Positions 27,413 to 35,417 of a stretch of 64,000 nucleotides of DNA are shown in pieces. Below the pieces are notes generated by a model. The model saw only the letters and a program-made list of their open reading frames with translations, did not search any database and was not told where the DNA came from. The translations under genes and the position numbers were made by a program. Numbering within the stretch: the stretch's first letter is position 1; each line of letters begins with the position of its first letter. Origin of the DNA: Lentzea aerocolonigenes (GTDB lineage Bacteria > Actinomycetota > Actinomycetes > Mycobacteriales > Pseudonocardiaceae); NCBI RefSeq assembly GCF_000974445.1, contig NZ_BBOJ01000017.1, positions 1 through 64,000 on the forward strand. Reading direction: 5' to 3'.

Positions 27413-28090
27413 GTGGACGTACTCGAGAACTACACCGGTCACGTCGATCCAGAGGGCCCCGCCGCCCGTCGCACGCTGGACGCGCTGACCATCACGAAGA
27501 TCTCCGTCGGACCGATGGACAACAACGCCTACCTGCTGGTTTGCCGGTCCACGAACGAGGCGTTGCTCATCGACGCGGCCAACGACTACGAGCGCCTGTC
27601 CGACCTGCTCGGCCACATCCCGTCACGCCCGCGCCTGCGCACGATCGTGACGACGCACCAGCACGCCGATCACTGGCAGGCGCTGGGAGCACTGGCCGGC
27701 GCCCACGGTTCGAACACGGTCGCCCACGAGCTCGACGCCGCCGTCCTGCCCGTCCCACCGGACGTCCAGGTGGAGCACGGCGACACCATCAACGTGGGCG
27801 AAGTCCCGTTGTCGATCATCCACCTGCGCGGCCACACCCCTGGCTCGATCGCGGTGCTCTACGACGACCCGAACGGCCACCCGCACCTCTTCACCGGAGA
27901 TTCACTCTTTCCGGGGGGTGTGGGGAAGACCACGTCCGCGGACAACTTCGCGTCCCTGATCAACGACGTGGAGGACCGCCTGTTCGCCGTCCTGCCCGAC
28001 GACACGTGGTTCTACCCGGGCCACGGCGACGACTCGACGCTGGGCAAGGAACGCCCTTCACTCGCGGAGTGGCGCGCCCGCGGCTGGTAG
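27413..28090 (+). CDS. Metallo-beta-lactamase-fold hydrolase (glyoxalase II-like)
   Basis: A 225-residue MBL protein. The metal motif is TTHQHADHW, followed by HLRGHTPGS, FTGDSLF and a final FYPGHGDD, giving the two-metal site. This is the layout of hydroxyacylglutathione or mycothiol thioester hydrolases. The start is GTG 27413, with TACCGT eight bases before it, so the mRNA may be leaderless. A strong terminator follows. Substrate not certain. Confidence 0.92.
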   Translation: MDVLENYTGHVDPEGPAARRTLDALTITKISVGPMDNNAYLLVCRSTNEALLIDAANDYERLSDLLGHIPSRPRLRTIVTTHQHADHWQALGALAGAHGSNTVAHELDAAVLPVPPDVQVEHGDTINVGEVPLSIIHLRGHTPGSIAVLYDDPNGHPHLFTGDSLFPGGVGKTTSADNFASLINDVEDRLFAVLPDDTWFYPGHGDDSTLGKERPSLAEWRARGW

Positions 28091-28099
28091 TCGCCTCAC

Positions 28100-28142
28100 C
28101 CGAAGTGGCTCCCGCGTGAAACGACGCCGGGAGCCACATCGG
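28100..28142 (+). terminator. Terminator of the MBL hydrolase gene
   Basis: GTGGCTCCCG (28105-28114) pairs with CGGGAGCCAC (28128-28137). CCGA and TCGG extend the stem outward past one mismatch. It begins nine bases after the stop codon. Confidence 0.8.
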
Positions 28143-28232
28143 CTTCGGCCTTGGATTTCACCCGTCCGGTGGGCCACGCCCCGATTCGCAGCCCAGCATG
28201 ATCGAAGCTGACGCTGCGGAGGGGGCTGCGCC

Positions 28233-29327
28233 ATGTCCTTCAAGCCTTTGATCGCGATGAAGAGCAAGATGGGCGAGTTCGAATCCCTGCTCAACCTGAC
28301 CGGCCGGAGCAGTCCCAGGGTCGTCGTCGAACTGCTCGACTCCGTTGCGCCCGAAGGCCGTGGGCGACTCATGAAAGCACTGGTCGACGCCTCGGTTCTC
28401 CTGGCGCAACGCCTGCGACCCGTGTGGATCGACCTGCACCTGCTCAGCCCGGCGGCGCCGCTCTCCCAGTGCCCCGGCGGCCCGTTCGAGCACCTCGACA
28501 ACCGCATCGAGCAGGCGCTGCTCGACGAGTGCGGTCTGCTCGCCCCCGACGTCCCGGCCTTGATCCCCGTCGTCTCCGATCTGGCGACGGACGACGAGCT
28601 GGGCAGGGTCGCGATGCTCCAGGAGCACCGGCCACGACCGGTCGTGATCCGTTTCCGGCACCTCGACCTCTCCGCGGACCAGCTCGACGACCGCCTCCGG
28701 CGGATCGTCCGCGGTGCGCGGATCGACGACAACCCCGTGCACGCGATCATCGACCTGGGCCACGTGGAAGCCGTGCAGCCGCGGCAGGCCCAGGCGGCGC
28801 TGTCGCTCGCCAGATCGCTCACCGCGCGCCTCGGACCGTCCTCGACGACGCTGCTCGCCGGGTCGATCCCGGCCGACCGGCACGGGTTCGTGACGGCGGT
28901 CCGAGACCGGCCGGAAGTCCTGCTGTGGCGGGAGATCGCGAGCCGCGTGGACGGCGCGGAACTCCACTACGGCGACTACGGCGTGGTCCACGCCCGCCCT
29001 CCCGCGCAGGGCACGCCCGGACCGCGCACGATCAACCCGTACCTCTACTACACGGTGCCGAACTGCGTGATAGCGATGCGCCGGCAACTCGCCAGAGACG
29101 GCGGCAAGGTGGCGCCGGGCGCGGCCGCCGAGGCCTTCACCGACCTGGCCGACGAGCTCGTCTCCCGGCCGGAGTTCGCCGGACGTGACTACTCCTGGGG
29201 CGACGGCGAGCTGGCGGGGTGCAGAAGAGGTGGTGGGAGGACCGCGAGCACGGTGTCACGATGGGTCGCGATCGCGATGTCGCACCACCTCGAACACCTC
29301 GCCCGGCGCGCACCGTCCGAGCTGTGA
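28233..29327 (+). CDS. Beta-family protein (phage-type beta protein homologue)
   Basis: A 364-residue soluble protein resembling the 'beta protein' family (Pfam Beta_protein), known from phages and scattered bacteria, function poorly known. It opens FKPLIAMKSKMGEFESL and has alternating strand/helix segments such as PRPVVIRFRHLDL and HAIIDLGH that suggest a TIM-like barrel. The late block NPYLYYTVPNCVIAMRRQLARDGG is probably functional. GGAGGGGG precedes ATG 28233. It stands alone. A defence or nucleic-acid role has been suggested for neighbours of such genes, but nothing here shows it. Confidence 0.7.
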   Translation: MSFKPLIAMKSKMGEFESLLNLTGRSSPRVVVELLDSVAPEGRGRLMKALVDASVLLAQRLRPVWIDLHLLSPAAPLSQCPGGPFEHLDNRIEQALLDECGLLAPDVPALIPVVSDLATDDELGRVAMLQEHRPRPVVIRFRHLDLSADQLDDRLRRIVRGARIDDNPVHAIIDLGHVEAVQPRQAQAALSLARSLTARLGPSSTTLLAGSIPADRHGFVTAVRDRPEVLLWREIASRVDGAELHYGDYGVVHARPPAQGTPGPRTINPYLYYTVPNCVIAMRRQLARDGGKVAPGAAAEAFTDLADELVSRPEFAGRDYSWGDGELAGCRRGGGRTASTVSRWVAIAMSHHLEHLARRAPSEL

Positions 29328-29333
29328 CCTGTG

Positions 29334-29912
29334 CTACTTCACGTCCAGCAGGTCGAGGTACCCGGTGGTCGTGCGCCACAACGCGTCCGAGTACGGCGTG
29401 AGCTTGCCCGGAGCCCAGCGGCGGTCGGTGTAGTCCTGGTTCGCCCTGCGCAGGGCGGCCAGGCTCACCGCCAGCTCGTCGTCGACGCGCCGGCGGAGCT
29501 CCTCCGGCGTCGGCGCGGCCTCGCGCACCAGCTCGGCGGTGCCGTCGCTGACCGCGACCAGAGCTTCCTGGTTGATGCCGTCCGCGGCGCTCCAGATCAG
29601 CGCGGGCCGTTCGATGTAGTGGTTCCACACCGGTGCCTCGTTCGACCGCCACAACGCGTGGATCGGGTTGCGCGACAACCGGGTCGAGTTCGCCCAGTGC
29701 TCAGCACCGAGTGGCTCGGTCATCCACGGCACCTCGTCCAACGGCAGGTCGGTGACCAGCGCGACCTCGATGACCTCGAGGTCTCTCGGCACGTCGAGCA
29801 GGTCGCCGAACGCCCACAGTTCGACGACCTGGAACCGGAAGAACCCGCTGGGTTGCTCGGCGCACTTCTCCGCGAGCTCAGCCAGGTGGTGCACAGCGCG
29901 AGACCATTTCAC
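29334..29912 (-). CDS. DUF7711-like hypothetical protein
   Basis: A 192-residue protein from GTG 29912 (KWSRAVHHLAELAEKC). Conserved-looking blocks are FRFQVVELWAFGDLL, VEVALVTDLPLDEVPWMTEP-like wording in the middle (PLDEVPWMTEPLGAEHW), VWNHYIERP and RRWAPGKLTPYSDALW. These recall actinobacterial DUF7711 proteins. Function unknown; it looks soluble. It is divergent from the amidase, with only 10 bases between the start codons. Confidence 0.65.
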   Translation of the reverse strand: MKWSRAVHHLAELAEKCAEQPSGFFRFQVVELWAFGDLLDVPRDLEVIEVALVTDLPLDEVPWMTEPLGAEHWANSTRLSRNPIHALWRSNEAPVWNHYIERPALIWSAADGINQEALVAVSDGTAELVREAAPTPEELRRRVDDELAVSLAALRRANQDYTDRRWAPGKLTPYSDALWRTTTGYLDLLDVK

Positions 29913-29922
29913 GGGGTGGATG

Positions 29923-30873
29923 ATGCCTGACCTGGTTGCCGAGGCTCTGGCCCGGTTGGAGGACGTGGAACCGGTGCTGTGTGCGTTCCACACGGTCTTC
30001 GACTCCTTCCCCGCGGTGGACCCGTCGCTGCCGCTCGCAGGCACACCCATCGCGGTGAAGCACGGCGAGCGCCGCAGCCACCGTGAAGCACTCATGGCGC
30101 TCGGCTGCGTTCCCATCGGTCTGACCACCACGCCCGATGGCACGACCCCCTGGCAGACGTGGGGCCGCAACTCTCGTGGCGTCACACGGAACCCATGGAA
30201 CCTCGACCGCACACCGGGCGGTTCGTCGGCGGGTTCGGCCGTCGCGGTGGCCTCGGGTGTCGTGCCGCTGGCCACGGGCGTCGACGGCGCGGGCTCGATC
30301 CGCGTCCCGGCCGCGTGGTGCGGCGTGTTCGGGCTGAAGACGACCTCGTCGGAACGGGCTGCGGTCGGCGTGTTCACCCGCGATCCCGCCCTGCTGGCGA
30401 CCTATCTGGGCACGTCGGAGGTCAGCTCGCCCACCGCCGTCTGGTCGCCTGACCTGGGCTTCGCGTCCGTGGACGACGAACAGGCCGAGATCGCGTTCGA
30501 AGCAGCGGCACCGTTGCGGCCTCGGTCCGTCGCGCTGACGCTGCCGGATCCCGCCGAGGACTGGTTCGCGGGCCGCTGCGGCCCGAACCCGGCGCTGGAC
30601 GAGCTGTTCGAGCACGCGGACCTGCTGCTCACGCCGACGACGCCCGGACCGCCGCACGGCCACGACGGTCCGGGCGCGCGGATCAACACCGCGCTGACCT
30701 GGGCGTTCAACCTGAGCGGGCACCCGGCGATCAGCATCCCGGCCGGCTTCGACTCCTGCGGCCTGCCGGTGGGCCTGCAGGCCGTGGCGAGGCACGGCCG
30801 GGAAGCCGACCTGGTCGCCGCCGCACGCCTGGTCTCGGGCGCGGTGGAGGCCGCGCCCTGGCCACCGCGCTAG
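29923..30873 (+). CDS. Short amidase-signature family hydrolase
   Basis: A 316-residue amidase. The Ser-cisSer-Lys triad is visible: Lys in GTPIAVKHGE, cis-Ser in TPGGSSAGSAV, and the nucleophile Ser in GAGSIRVPA. The C-terminal NLSGHPAISIPAG is conserved. It is much shorter than the usual 450-500 residues: the segment between LLATYLGTSE and NPALDELFEH is missing, so the substrate pocket must be reduced. It may hydrolyse small amides or be a degraded copy. It shares the CTAG stop tetranucleotide with the convergent FMN reductase. Confidence 0.85.
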   Translation: MPDLVAEALARLEDVEPVLCAFHTVFDSFPAVDPSLPLAGTPIAVKHGERRSHREALMALGCVPIGLTTTPDGTTPWQTWGRNSRGVTRNPWNLDRTPGGSSAGSAVAVASGVVPLATGVDGAGSIRVPAAWCGVFGLKTTSSERAAVGVFTRDPALLATYLGTSEVSSPTAVWSPDLGFASVDDEQAEIAFEAAAPLRPRSVALTLPDPAEDWFAGRCGPNPALDELFEHADLLLTPTTPGPPHGHDGPGARINTALTWAFNLSGHPAISIPAGFDSCGLPVGLQAVARHGREADLVAAARLVSGAVEAAPWPPR

Positions 30874-31412
30874 GCCGCCACCGCCCGCACCGACCTCAGC
30901 GCCGACGCCCACGCCACCAGTTCGTCGAGCATCGCGTTGAGCTCGTCGTGCTGCTGCAACCCCTCCTGCAGCGCGCCACGCCCCAGCACGACCTGAGTGC
31001 GCACGGTCGCCACCTTCAGTTCCGCCAGCACCAGGCGCAACTGCTCGACGGCGCGCAGGCCACCGCCTCCGCCCAGGCCCACGAACCCGGCGGCCTTGTC
31101 GTTCCACTCCGCGTACAGGTAGTCCAGAGCGTTCTTCAGGACGGCCGGGAACGAGTGGTTGTACTCCGGCGTGATGAACACGAAGCCGTCGTACGACGCG
31201 ATGCGTGACGCCCACTCTCGTGTGTGTGCGTTGGCGTACTCGCCGAAGAGGGCCGGCACGGGCTCGTCGAGGAACGGCAGGTTCACCTCCGCCAGGTCGA
31301 TGAGCTCGAACGTCGCGTCGGTCCGGGTGTTGGCGATGTTCAGGACCCACTGCGCCACGGCCTCGGAACGACGGCCGGGACGCGTGCTCCCCAAGATCAC
31401 TGCGATTCGCAT
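30870..31412 (-). CDS. NADPH-dependent FMN reductase (flavodoxin-like)
   Basis: A 180-residue flavoprotein. The FMN phosphate loop is ILGSTRPGRRSEAVA and the second flavin motif is TPEYNHSFPAVLKNALDYL. It would reduce FMN, quinones or azo compounds with NADPH. ATG 31412 is chosen. Two TetR-type operators lie directly upstream, shared with the divergent TetR gene, so it is probably induced by an electrophile or quinone. Confidence 0.92.
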   Translation of the reverse strand: MRIAVILGSTRPGRRSEAVAQWVLNIANTRTDATFELIDLAEVNLPFLDEPVPALFGEYANAHTREWASRIASYDGFVFITPEYNHSFPAVLKNALDYLYAEWNDKAAGFVGLGGGGGLRAVEQLRLVLAELKVATVRTQVVLGRGALQEGLQQHDELNAMLDELVAWASALRSVRAVAA

Positions 31413-31421
31413 GGCGGCCAA

Positions 31422-31441
31422 AGTACAACGCTCGTGGTACT
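31422..31441. promoter_or_regulatory. TetR operator A (FMN reductase/TetR)
   Basis: AGTACAAC-GCTC-GTGGTACT is a 20-bp palindrome with one mismatch. It starts ten bases upstream of the FMN reductase ATG. Confidence 0.75.
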
Positions 31442-31442
31442 T

Positions 31443-31462
31443 AGTGCAACGGTCGTTGTACT
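31443..31462. promoter_or_regulatory. TetR operator B (FMN reductase/TetR)
   Basis: AGTGCAAC-GGTC-GTTGTACT is the same design as site A with one mismatch. Its centre is 21 bp from that of site A. Its right edge touches the TACGAT -10 box (31462-31467) of the TetR gene. Confidence 0.75.
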
Positions 31463-31473
31463 ACGATGGCTCC

Positions 31474-32064
31474 ATGCGACCGGACAAGCGGCAGGCGATC
31501 CTGCGCGGGGCGTTGAGCGTGTTCGCCAGGGACGGCTACTCGCGGGCGAGCATCGACGCCATCGCGAAAGAGGCCGAGGTCTCGACGCGCACTCTCTACA
31601 ACCACTTCGCGGACAAGGCCGACCTCTTCCGCAACGTCATCCAGACCAGCTCCAGCCAGGCCGCGGACGACCAGATCGCGCTCATCGAGCGACACTTCCA
31701 CAAGATCACCGACCTGGAGCAGGACCTGGTCGCGTTCGGCAAGGCCATGGGCGCGCAGCAGGGCAACGCCGAGCACTTCGCGCTGGTGCGGCAGATCAAC
31801 GCCGAGCTCACGCACATCCCCGCCGACGCGATCGAGGCGTGGCAGGAGACGGGACCGCGCAAGGTGAGGCAGGTCCTCGCGGCGGAGCTCGAGAAGCTCG
31901 GGTTCAAGGACCCACAGCGTGCGGCAGTGCATCTGATGGTGCTCACTCTGACCGGAGAGCCCAGCATCAGGGGTATACGTCCCAACGACGACGACATCGC
32001 GGCCGGAGTCCGTGTGTTCCTGTACGGGCACGATGTCGAGAAACGGCGAATGGCGGCGACATAG
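31474..32064 (+). CDS. TetR-family regulator
   Basis: A 196-residue TetR protein. The helix-turn-helix segment is RASIDAIAKEAEVSTRTLYNHFADKADLF. The C-terminal helical domain fits the AefR-like type with a DDDIAAGVRVFLYGH end. ATG 31474 is six bases after a TACGAT box, a leaderless layout. It represses, by inference, itself and the divergent FMN reductase via the twin sites at 31422 and 31443. Confidence 0.93.
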   Translation: MRPDKRQAILRGALSVFARDGYSRASIDAIAKEAEVSTRTLYNHFADKADLFRNVIQTSSSQAADDQIALIERHFHKITDLEQDLVAFGKAMGAQQGNAEHFALVRQINAELTHIPADAIEAWQETGPRKVRQVLAAELEKLGFKDPQRAAVHLMVLTLTGEPSIRGIRPNDDDIAAGVRVFLYGHDVEKRRMAAT

Positions 32065-32068
32065 GGCT

Positions 32069-32452
32069 ATGAACACCGACACGCGCGTTGACGACTACAT
32101 CGCAGGGCTGCCCGAGTGGCAGCAGGACGTCTGCCGCGAGGTCCGCAGGCTCGTCCACGAGGCCGACCCGGACGTCGAGGAGACGATCAAGTTCACGAAC
32201 CGGCCGTACTTCGTGCTGGACGGCAACATCTGCGCGTTGCTCGGCACCAAGGACCACGTGAACGTGATGCTCTACGACAAGGCGGCCGTGCCGGACCCGG
32301 AGAACATCATCACGAGCGGCCACGGGAACAAGACCGCGCGCATGATCTCCGTGTACCGCGACCAGCCGATCAACGCGCCGGCGCTGGTCGAGATGTTCCG
32401 CCACATCATCGCGAACAACCGTCGGCGAAAGAGTGTCGGACCCCGTCGGTAG
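32069..32452 (+). CDS. DUF1801 domain protein (YdhG-like)
   Basis: A 127-residue protein. It opens VDDYIAGLPEWQQDVCREVRRLVHEADPDVEETIKF and then has FTNRPYFVLDGNICALLGTKDHVNVMLYDKA, the DUF1801 pattern (small alpha/beta fold, frataxin-like). The family role is uncertain. It starts five bases after the TetR stop and is likely co-transcribed with it. Its stop codon overlaps the putative -10 box of rnhA. Confidence 0.85.
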   Translation: MNTDTRVDDYIAGLPEWQQDVCREVRRLVHEADPDVEETIKFTNRPYFVLDGNICALLGTKDHVNVMLYDKAAVPDPENIITSGHGNKTARMISVYRDQPINAPALVEMFRHIIANNRRRKSVGPRR

Positions 32453-32463
32453 CCTCATGTCGC

Positions 32464-33159
32464 ATGGAGGTCGAGATCTACACCGACGGTGCGTGCAGCC
32501 CCAATCCCGGTCCGGGCGGCTGGGGCGCCGTGCTGCGCTACGGCGAGCACGAGAAGGACATGTACGGCGGTGACATCGGCCCCACGACGAACAACCGCAT
32601 GGAACTGATGGCGCCCATCGTGGCGTTGGAGAGCCTCACGCGACCGTCCACCGTGAAGCTCTACACGGACAGCACGTACGTCCGGAATGGAATCACTTCG
32701 TGGGTGCACGGGTGGAAGGCGAACGGCTGGCTCACGAAGGCCCGTGAGCCGGTCAAGAACGCCGACCTGTGGCGCCGCCTGGAAGAAGCCGCCAACAGGC
32801 ACGAGGTGGAGTGGCACTGGGTGAAGGGCCACGCGGGCCACCCGGAGAACGAGCGCGCCGACCGGCTGGCCGTGCGCGGAGTGGAGGAGGTGACGGGGCG
32901 GGAAGTCACGCAGCCCCAGGCAAAACCGAAGAAGGCGGCCAAGCCGAGGCAGCCGCGCGAGCTGAGCGGCGAACCGTGCGGCGCGCCCACCAAGAAGGGC
33001 ACGCCCTGCCCGATCACGGCCGGCGCGAACGGGCTGTGCCACGTGCACGACCCGGCGTTGCAGTGCGGTGCCCTCACGAAGAAGGGCACGCCCTGCACGA
33101 TCGCGACCGGCGGCGGGCGCTGCGAGTACCACGAGGACGCGCTCGAGCTGTTCACGTGA
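32464..33159 (+). CDS. rnhA: Ribonuclease HI with C-terminal double Cys/His knuckle tail
   Basis: The first 145 residues form RNase HI, which cuts RNA in RNA-DNA hybrids. Catalytic residues are visible: Asp in YTDGACSPNPG, Glu in NNRMELMA, Asp in LYTDSTYVRNG, and His/Asp in VKGHAGHPENERADRLA. A basic linker (KPKKAAKPRQPREL) leads to two repeats with C-x9-C-x8/9-C-x2-H spacing (each containing TKKGTPC), likely zinc knuckles. Total 231 residues against about 150 usually. ATG 32464 may be leaderless (TAGCCT box at 32450). The tail may add nucleic-acid binding. Confidence 0.92.
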   Translation: MEVEIYTDGACSPNPGPGGWGAVLRYGEHEKDMYGGDIGPTTNNRMELMAPIVALESLTRPSTVKLYTDSTYVRNGITSWVHGWKANGWLTKAREPVKNADLWRRLEEAANRHEVEWHWVKGHAGHPENERADRLAVRGVEEVTGREVTQPQAKPKKAAKPRQPRELSGEPCGAPTKKGTPCPITAGANGLCHVHDPALQCGALTKKGTPCTIATGGGRCEYHEDALELFT

Positions 33160-33268
33160 CCGCAGGAAGGGCCTGTGGCGGCGACGCTCCACCCACCCCC
33201 GCGCTGGTCACCTGACCGCAGGAAGGGCCGGCGGTGGCGACGCTCCACCCGCCCCCGCGCCGGTCACG
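33157..33268. repeat. Two tandem 56-bp repeats after rnhA
   Basis: Copies at 33157-33212 and 33213-33268 share TGACCGCAGGAAGGGCC and GGCGACGCTCCACCC. A degenerate third unit (from 33269) starts with TGACAGC. The first copy begins on the rnhA stop codon. It fills the gap before the convergent XRE gene and may act in transcription termination or be slippage-born. Confidence 0.75.
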
Positions 33269-33316
33269 TGACAGCGAGACACCCAGCGGCCGACTCCGCC
33301 GGCCACCACCCGCCGT

Positions 33317-34111
33317 TCACGTGACAGCCAGCGAAGCCAGCAGTCGCAGGGCCTCCTCCGACGGGCTACCAGGTGCCGCCACGTAGGTGACCAGCACCTG
33401 CCCCGCGTCCGAGGTCAGCGGTTCCGCGGCCAGTTCCAGCGGCCCGAGCTGCGGGTGGTTCATGCGCTTGAACATCGGCCCGCGCTCACGCACCGGGTGC
33501 TCGGCCCACAGCGTGCGGAACAACGGCGACACCTCGGAGATCTCCTCGACCAGCGCGAGCAGCGCCGGGTCGTCGGGGTGCACGCCGTAGTCGGCACGCA
33601 GGTAGCCGACGTTCTCGCGCGCGCAGTCCATCCAGCCGACGAACAGTTCCTGCGCGGCCGGGTCGGTGAACATGTACCGCACCATGTTCCGCTGCTCGCG
33701 GAAGTCCGTCACCAGCGCCGCGGCGAGCGGGTTCCACGCCAGCACGTCGAGGCGCCTGCCGAAGACCATCGCGGGCACGCCGTGGATCGCGTCGAGCAGC
33801 CACCGCAACGCCGGCCGCACCTCCTCCGACGGCACCTCGACCCGCGTGGGCCGCGCCAGCCGGTACAGGTGCGTGCGCTCGGCGCCGTCCAGGCCGAGCG
33901 CCTGCGCCAACGCGTCCAGTATCGAGTCGGACGCGTTCGAGGCGCGTCCCTGCTCCATGCGCGTGTAGTAGTCGACGCTGATCCCGGCCAGCTGCGCCAG
34001 CTCTTCCCGGCGCAGCCCCGGAACGCGGCGCCGGGACGCCCGTTCCGGCGGATCCAGTGCCGCACGGCGGGCGCGCAGGAACTCCCCCAGTTCGTTCACG
34101 GACCCCATCAT
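33317..34111 (-). CDS. XRE-family regulator with MmyB-like ligand domain
   Basis: A 264-residue regulator. The helix-turn-helix lies at 30-85 (PGLRREELAQLAGISVDYYTRMEQGR). The C-terminal MmyB-like (MLTR) ligand-binding domain has RWLLDAIHGVPAMVFGRRLDVLAWNPLAAAL and the FTDPAAQELFVGWM block. ATG 34111 overlaps the SDR stop (ATGA); a second ATG at 34108 is possible. Such regulators usually control an adjacent SDR gene; here both are on one strand, so autoregulation of the whole operon is likely. Confidence 0.9.
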   Translation of the reverse strand: MMGSVNELGEFLRARRAALDPPERASRRRVPGLRREELAQLAGISVDYYTRMEQGRASNASDSILDALAQALGLDGAERTHLYRLARPTRVEVPSEEVRPALRWLLDAIHGVPAMVFGRRLDVLAWNPLAAALVTDFREQRNMVRYMFTDPAAQELFVGWMDCARENVGYLRADYGVHPDDPALLALVEEISEVSPLFRTLWAEHPVRERGPMFKRMNHPQLGPLELAAEPLTSDAGQVLVTYVAAPGSPSEEALRLLASLAVT

Positions 34112-34800
34112 GCCGGTATCGCTCCGACCAGACCGCCGTCGACGATGAAGTCCTGCCCCGTCACGTAGGCCGCGCGGTCGGACAGCAGGAACGAGACCAC
34201 GTGCGCCACGTCCTCCGGCTCGCCCAGCCGTCCCATCGGCACCTGCCGGCGGAACGGCTCGGCGTCGTCGGTGTTGTCGCGGAACATGTCCGTCGCGATG
34301 TAGCCGGGGCTCACCGTGTTCACGCGAACGTGTGGCATCTCCGCACCGAGTGTGCGCGCCAGGCTGTGCACCGCCGCCTTGCTGGCCGTGTAGAGGGACG
34401 CACCCGCGAACCCGCGATGGACCGTCCACGACGCGTTGATCACGACCGACGCGCCGGGCTTGAGACGCGCCTGCTGCACCGTGAAGTACACGCCTTTGAA
34501 GTTCGTGGCCAGCACTCGGTCCACGTCCTCCTCGGTGATCTTCGCAAACTCCGCGAACACCCCGATCCCGGCGTTCGCGAACACCCCGTCGACCTCGCCG
34601 ACCTGCTCCGTCAACGCCTCGACGTCGGCGAGCCTCGACACGTCGGCCACCACGGTCTCGACGCCGAGTCCCTTGCGCGCCAACGCCAACCGCTCCTCCG
34701 AACGCCCGGCCAGCACGACCCGAGCGCCCTCCTCCACCAACACCCGTGCCGTCGCCAGGCCGATGCCGCTACCGCCACCCGTGATCAGAAACGTCTTCAT
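34108..34800 (-). CDS. Short-chain dehydrogenase/reductase
   Basis: A 230-residue classical SDR. The cofactor loop is ITGGGSGIGLATA and the NAG motif is FANAGIG. The active-site Ser is in NASWTVHR, and Tyr/Lys are in YTASKAA. The Arg after the cofactor strand (LAGRSEERL) favours NADPH. ATG 34800 is chosen over upstream options inside the divergent gene's promoter. The XRE-MmyB regulator gene follows with an ATGA overlap. Substrate unknown. Confidence 0.93.
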   Translation of the reverse strand: MKTFLITGGGSGIGLATARVLVEEGARVVLAGRSEERLALARKGLGVETVVADVSRLADVEALTEQVGEVDGVFANAGIGVFAEFAKITEEDVDRVLATNFKGVYFTVQQARLKPGASVVINASWTVHRGFAGASLYTASKAAVHSLARTLGAEMPHVRVNTVSPGYIATDMFRDNTDDAEPFRRQVPMGRLGEPEDVAHVVSFLLSDRAAYVTGQDFIVDGGLVGAIPA

Positions 34801-34848
34801 GGCGACAACGATCGGCCCGTCCGCGAGGCCGAACCAGACTCGCTGTTT

Positions 34849-34869
34849 CCTGGGTCTGCCAAGACCAGG
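34849..34869. promoter_or_regulatory. Candidate XRE operator between SDR and PPOX genes
   Basis: CCTGG-GTCT-GCCA-AGAC-CAGG is an imperfect palindrome with one bulged G. It lies in the 103-base divergent gap, 49 bases upstream of the SDR start. Confidence 0.35.
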
Positions 34870-34903
34870 CTGAACCACGCGAACCGGCGTAGCGTCTCTC
34901 CGT

Positions 34904-35326
34904 ATGCTTCCCGAATCCGCCAGGGCGGTGCTGGAGTCCAACGCACTCGGCCACCTCGTGACACTCGGCCCGGACGGCTCCCCTCAGGTCACGATCGTCT
35001 GGGTGGGCCTGGACGGCGACGAGATCGTCTCCGGCCACCTCGCCGCGCACCAGAAGGTCCGCAACATCCGCAACGACGGCCGCGTGGTCCTGTCCGTCGA
35101 GACGCCCAAGATCAACGAAATGGGCCTGCAGGAATACCTCGTCGTCTACGGCACCGCGCGCATCACCGAGGGCGGGGCGCCGGAGCTGCTCCAGCGCCTC
35201 GCACACACCTACCTCGGCCCAGACGTGAAGTTCCCGCCGATGGACAACCCTCCACCCGGCTTCGTCACGCGCATCACGGTCGACCGCGTGGCCGGCGTCG
35301 GCCCCTGGGTTCAGCAGGGCTCGTAG
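34904..35326 (+). CDS. PPOX-class (probably F420-dependent) oxidoreductase
   Basis: A 140-residue split beta-barrel flavin/deazaflavin protein. It opens LPESARAVLESNALGHLVTLGPDGSPQVTIVWVGLDGDEI, with the HQKVRNIRNDGRVVLSVE strand that lines the cofactor site. This matches actinobacterial PPOX-class F420-dependent enzymes. The substrate is unknown. ATG 34904 lies eight bases after TAGCGT. It is divergent from the SDR gene and could be co-regulated with it. Confidence 0.88.
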   Translation: MLPESARAVLESNALGHLVTLGPDGSPQVTIVWVGLDGDEIVSGHLAAHQKVRNIRNDGRVVLSVETPKINEMGLQEYLVVYGTARITEGGAPELLQRLAHTYLGPDVKFPPMDNPPPGFVTRITVDRVAGVGPWVQQGS

Positions 35327-35417
35327 CGGGGGTGGACGGCGGGGAGACGTGGTGATCGACCAGGGCCACCCCGGTCATCGTCACGTCCTCCCGCACCGCA
35401 GCGCGAAGTCGCCCCGT

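Noticed and set aside
30870..30873. Shared CTAG at convergent stops (also 57834-57837) as a special signal
   Set aside because: CTAG is its own complement, so abutting TAG stops on both strands produce it by chance.
33157..33320. CRISPR-like reading of the 56-bp repeats
   Set aside because: Repeats are directly adjacent with no unique spacers, only two good copies, and no cas genes.
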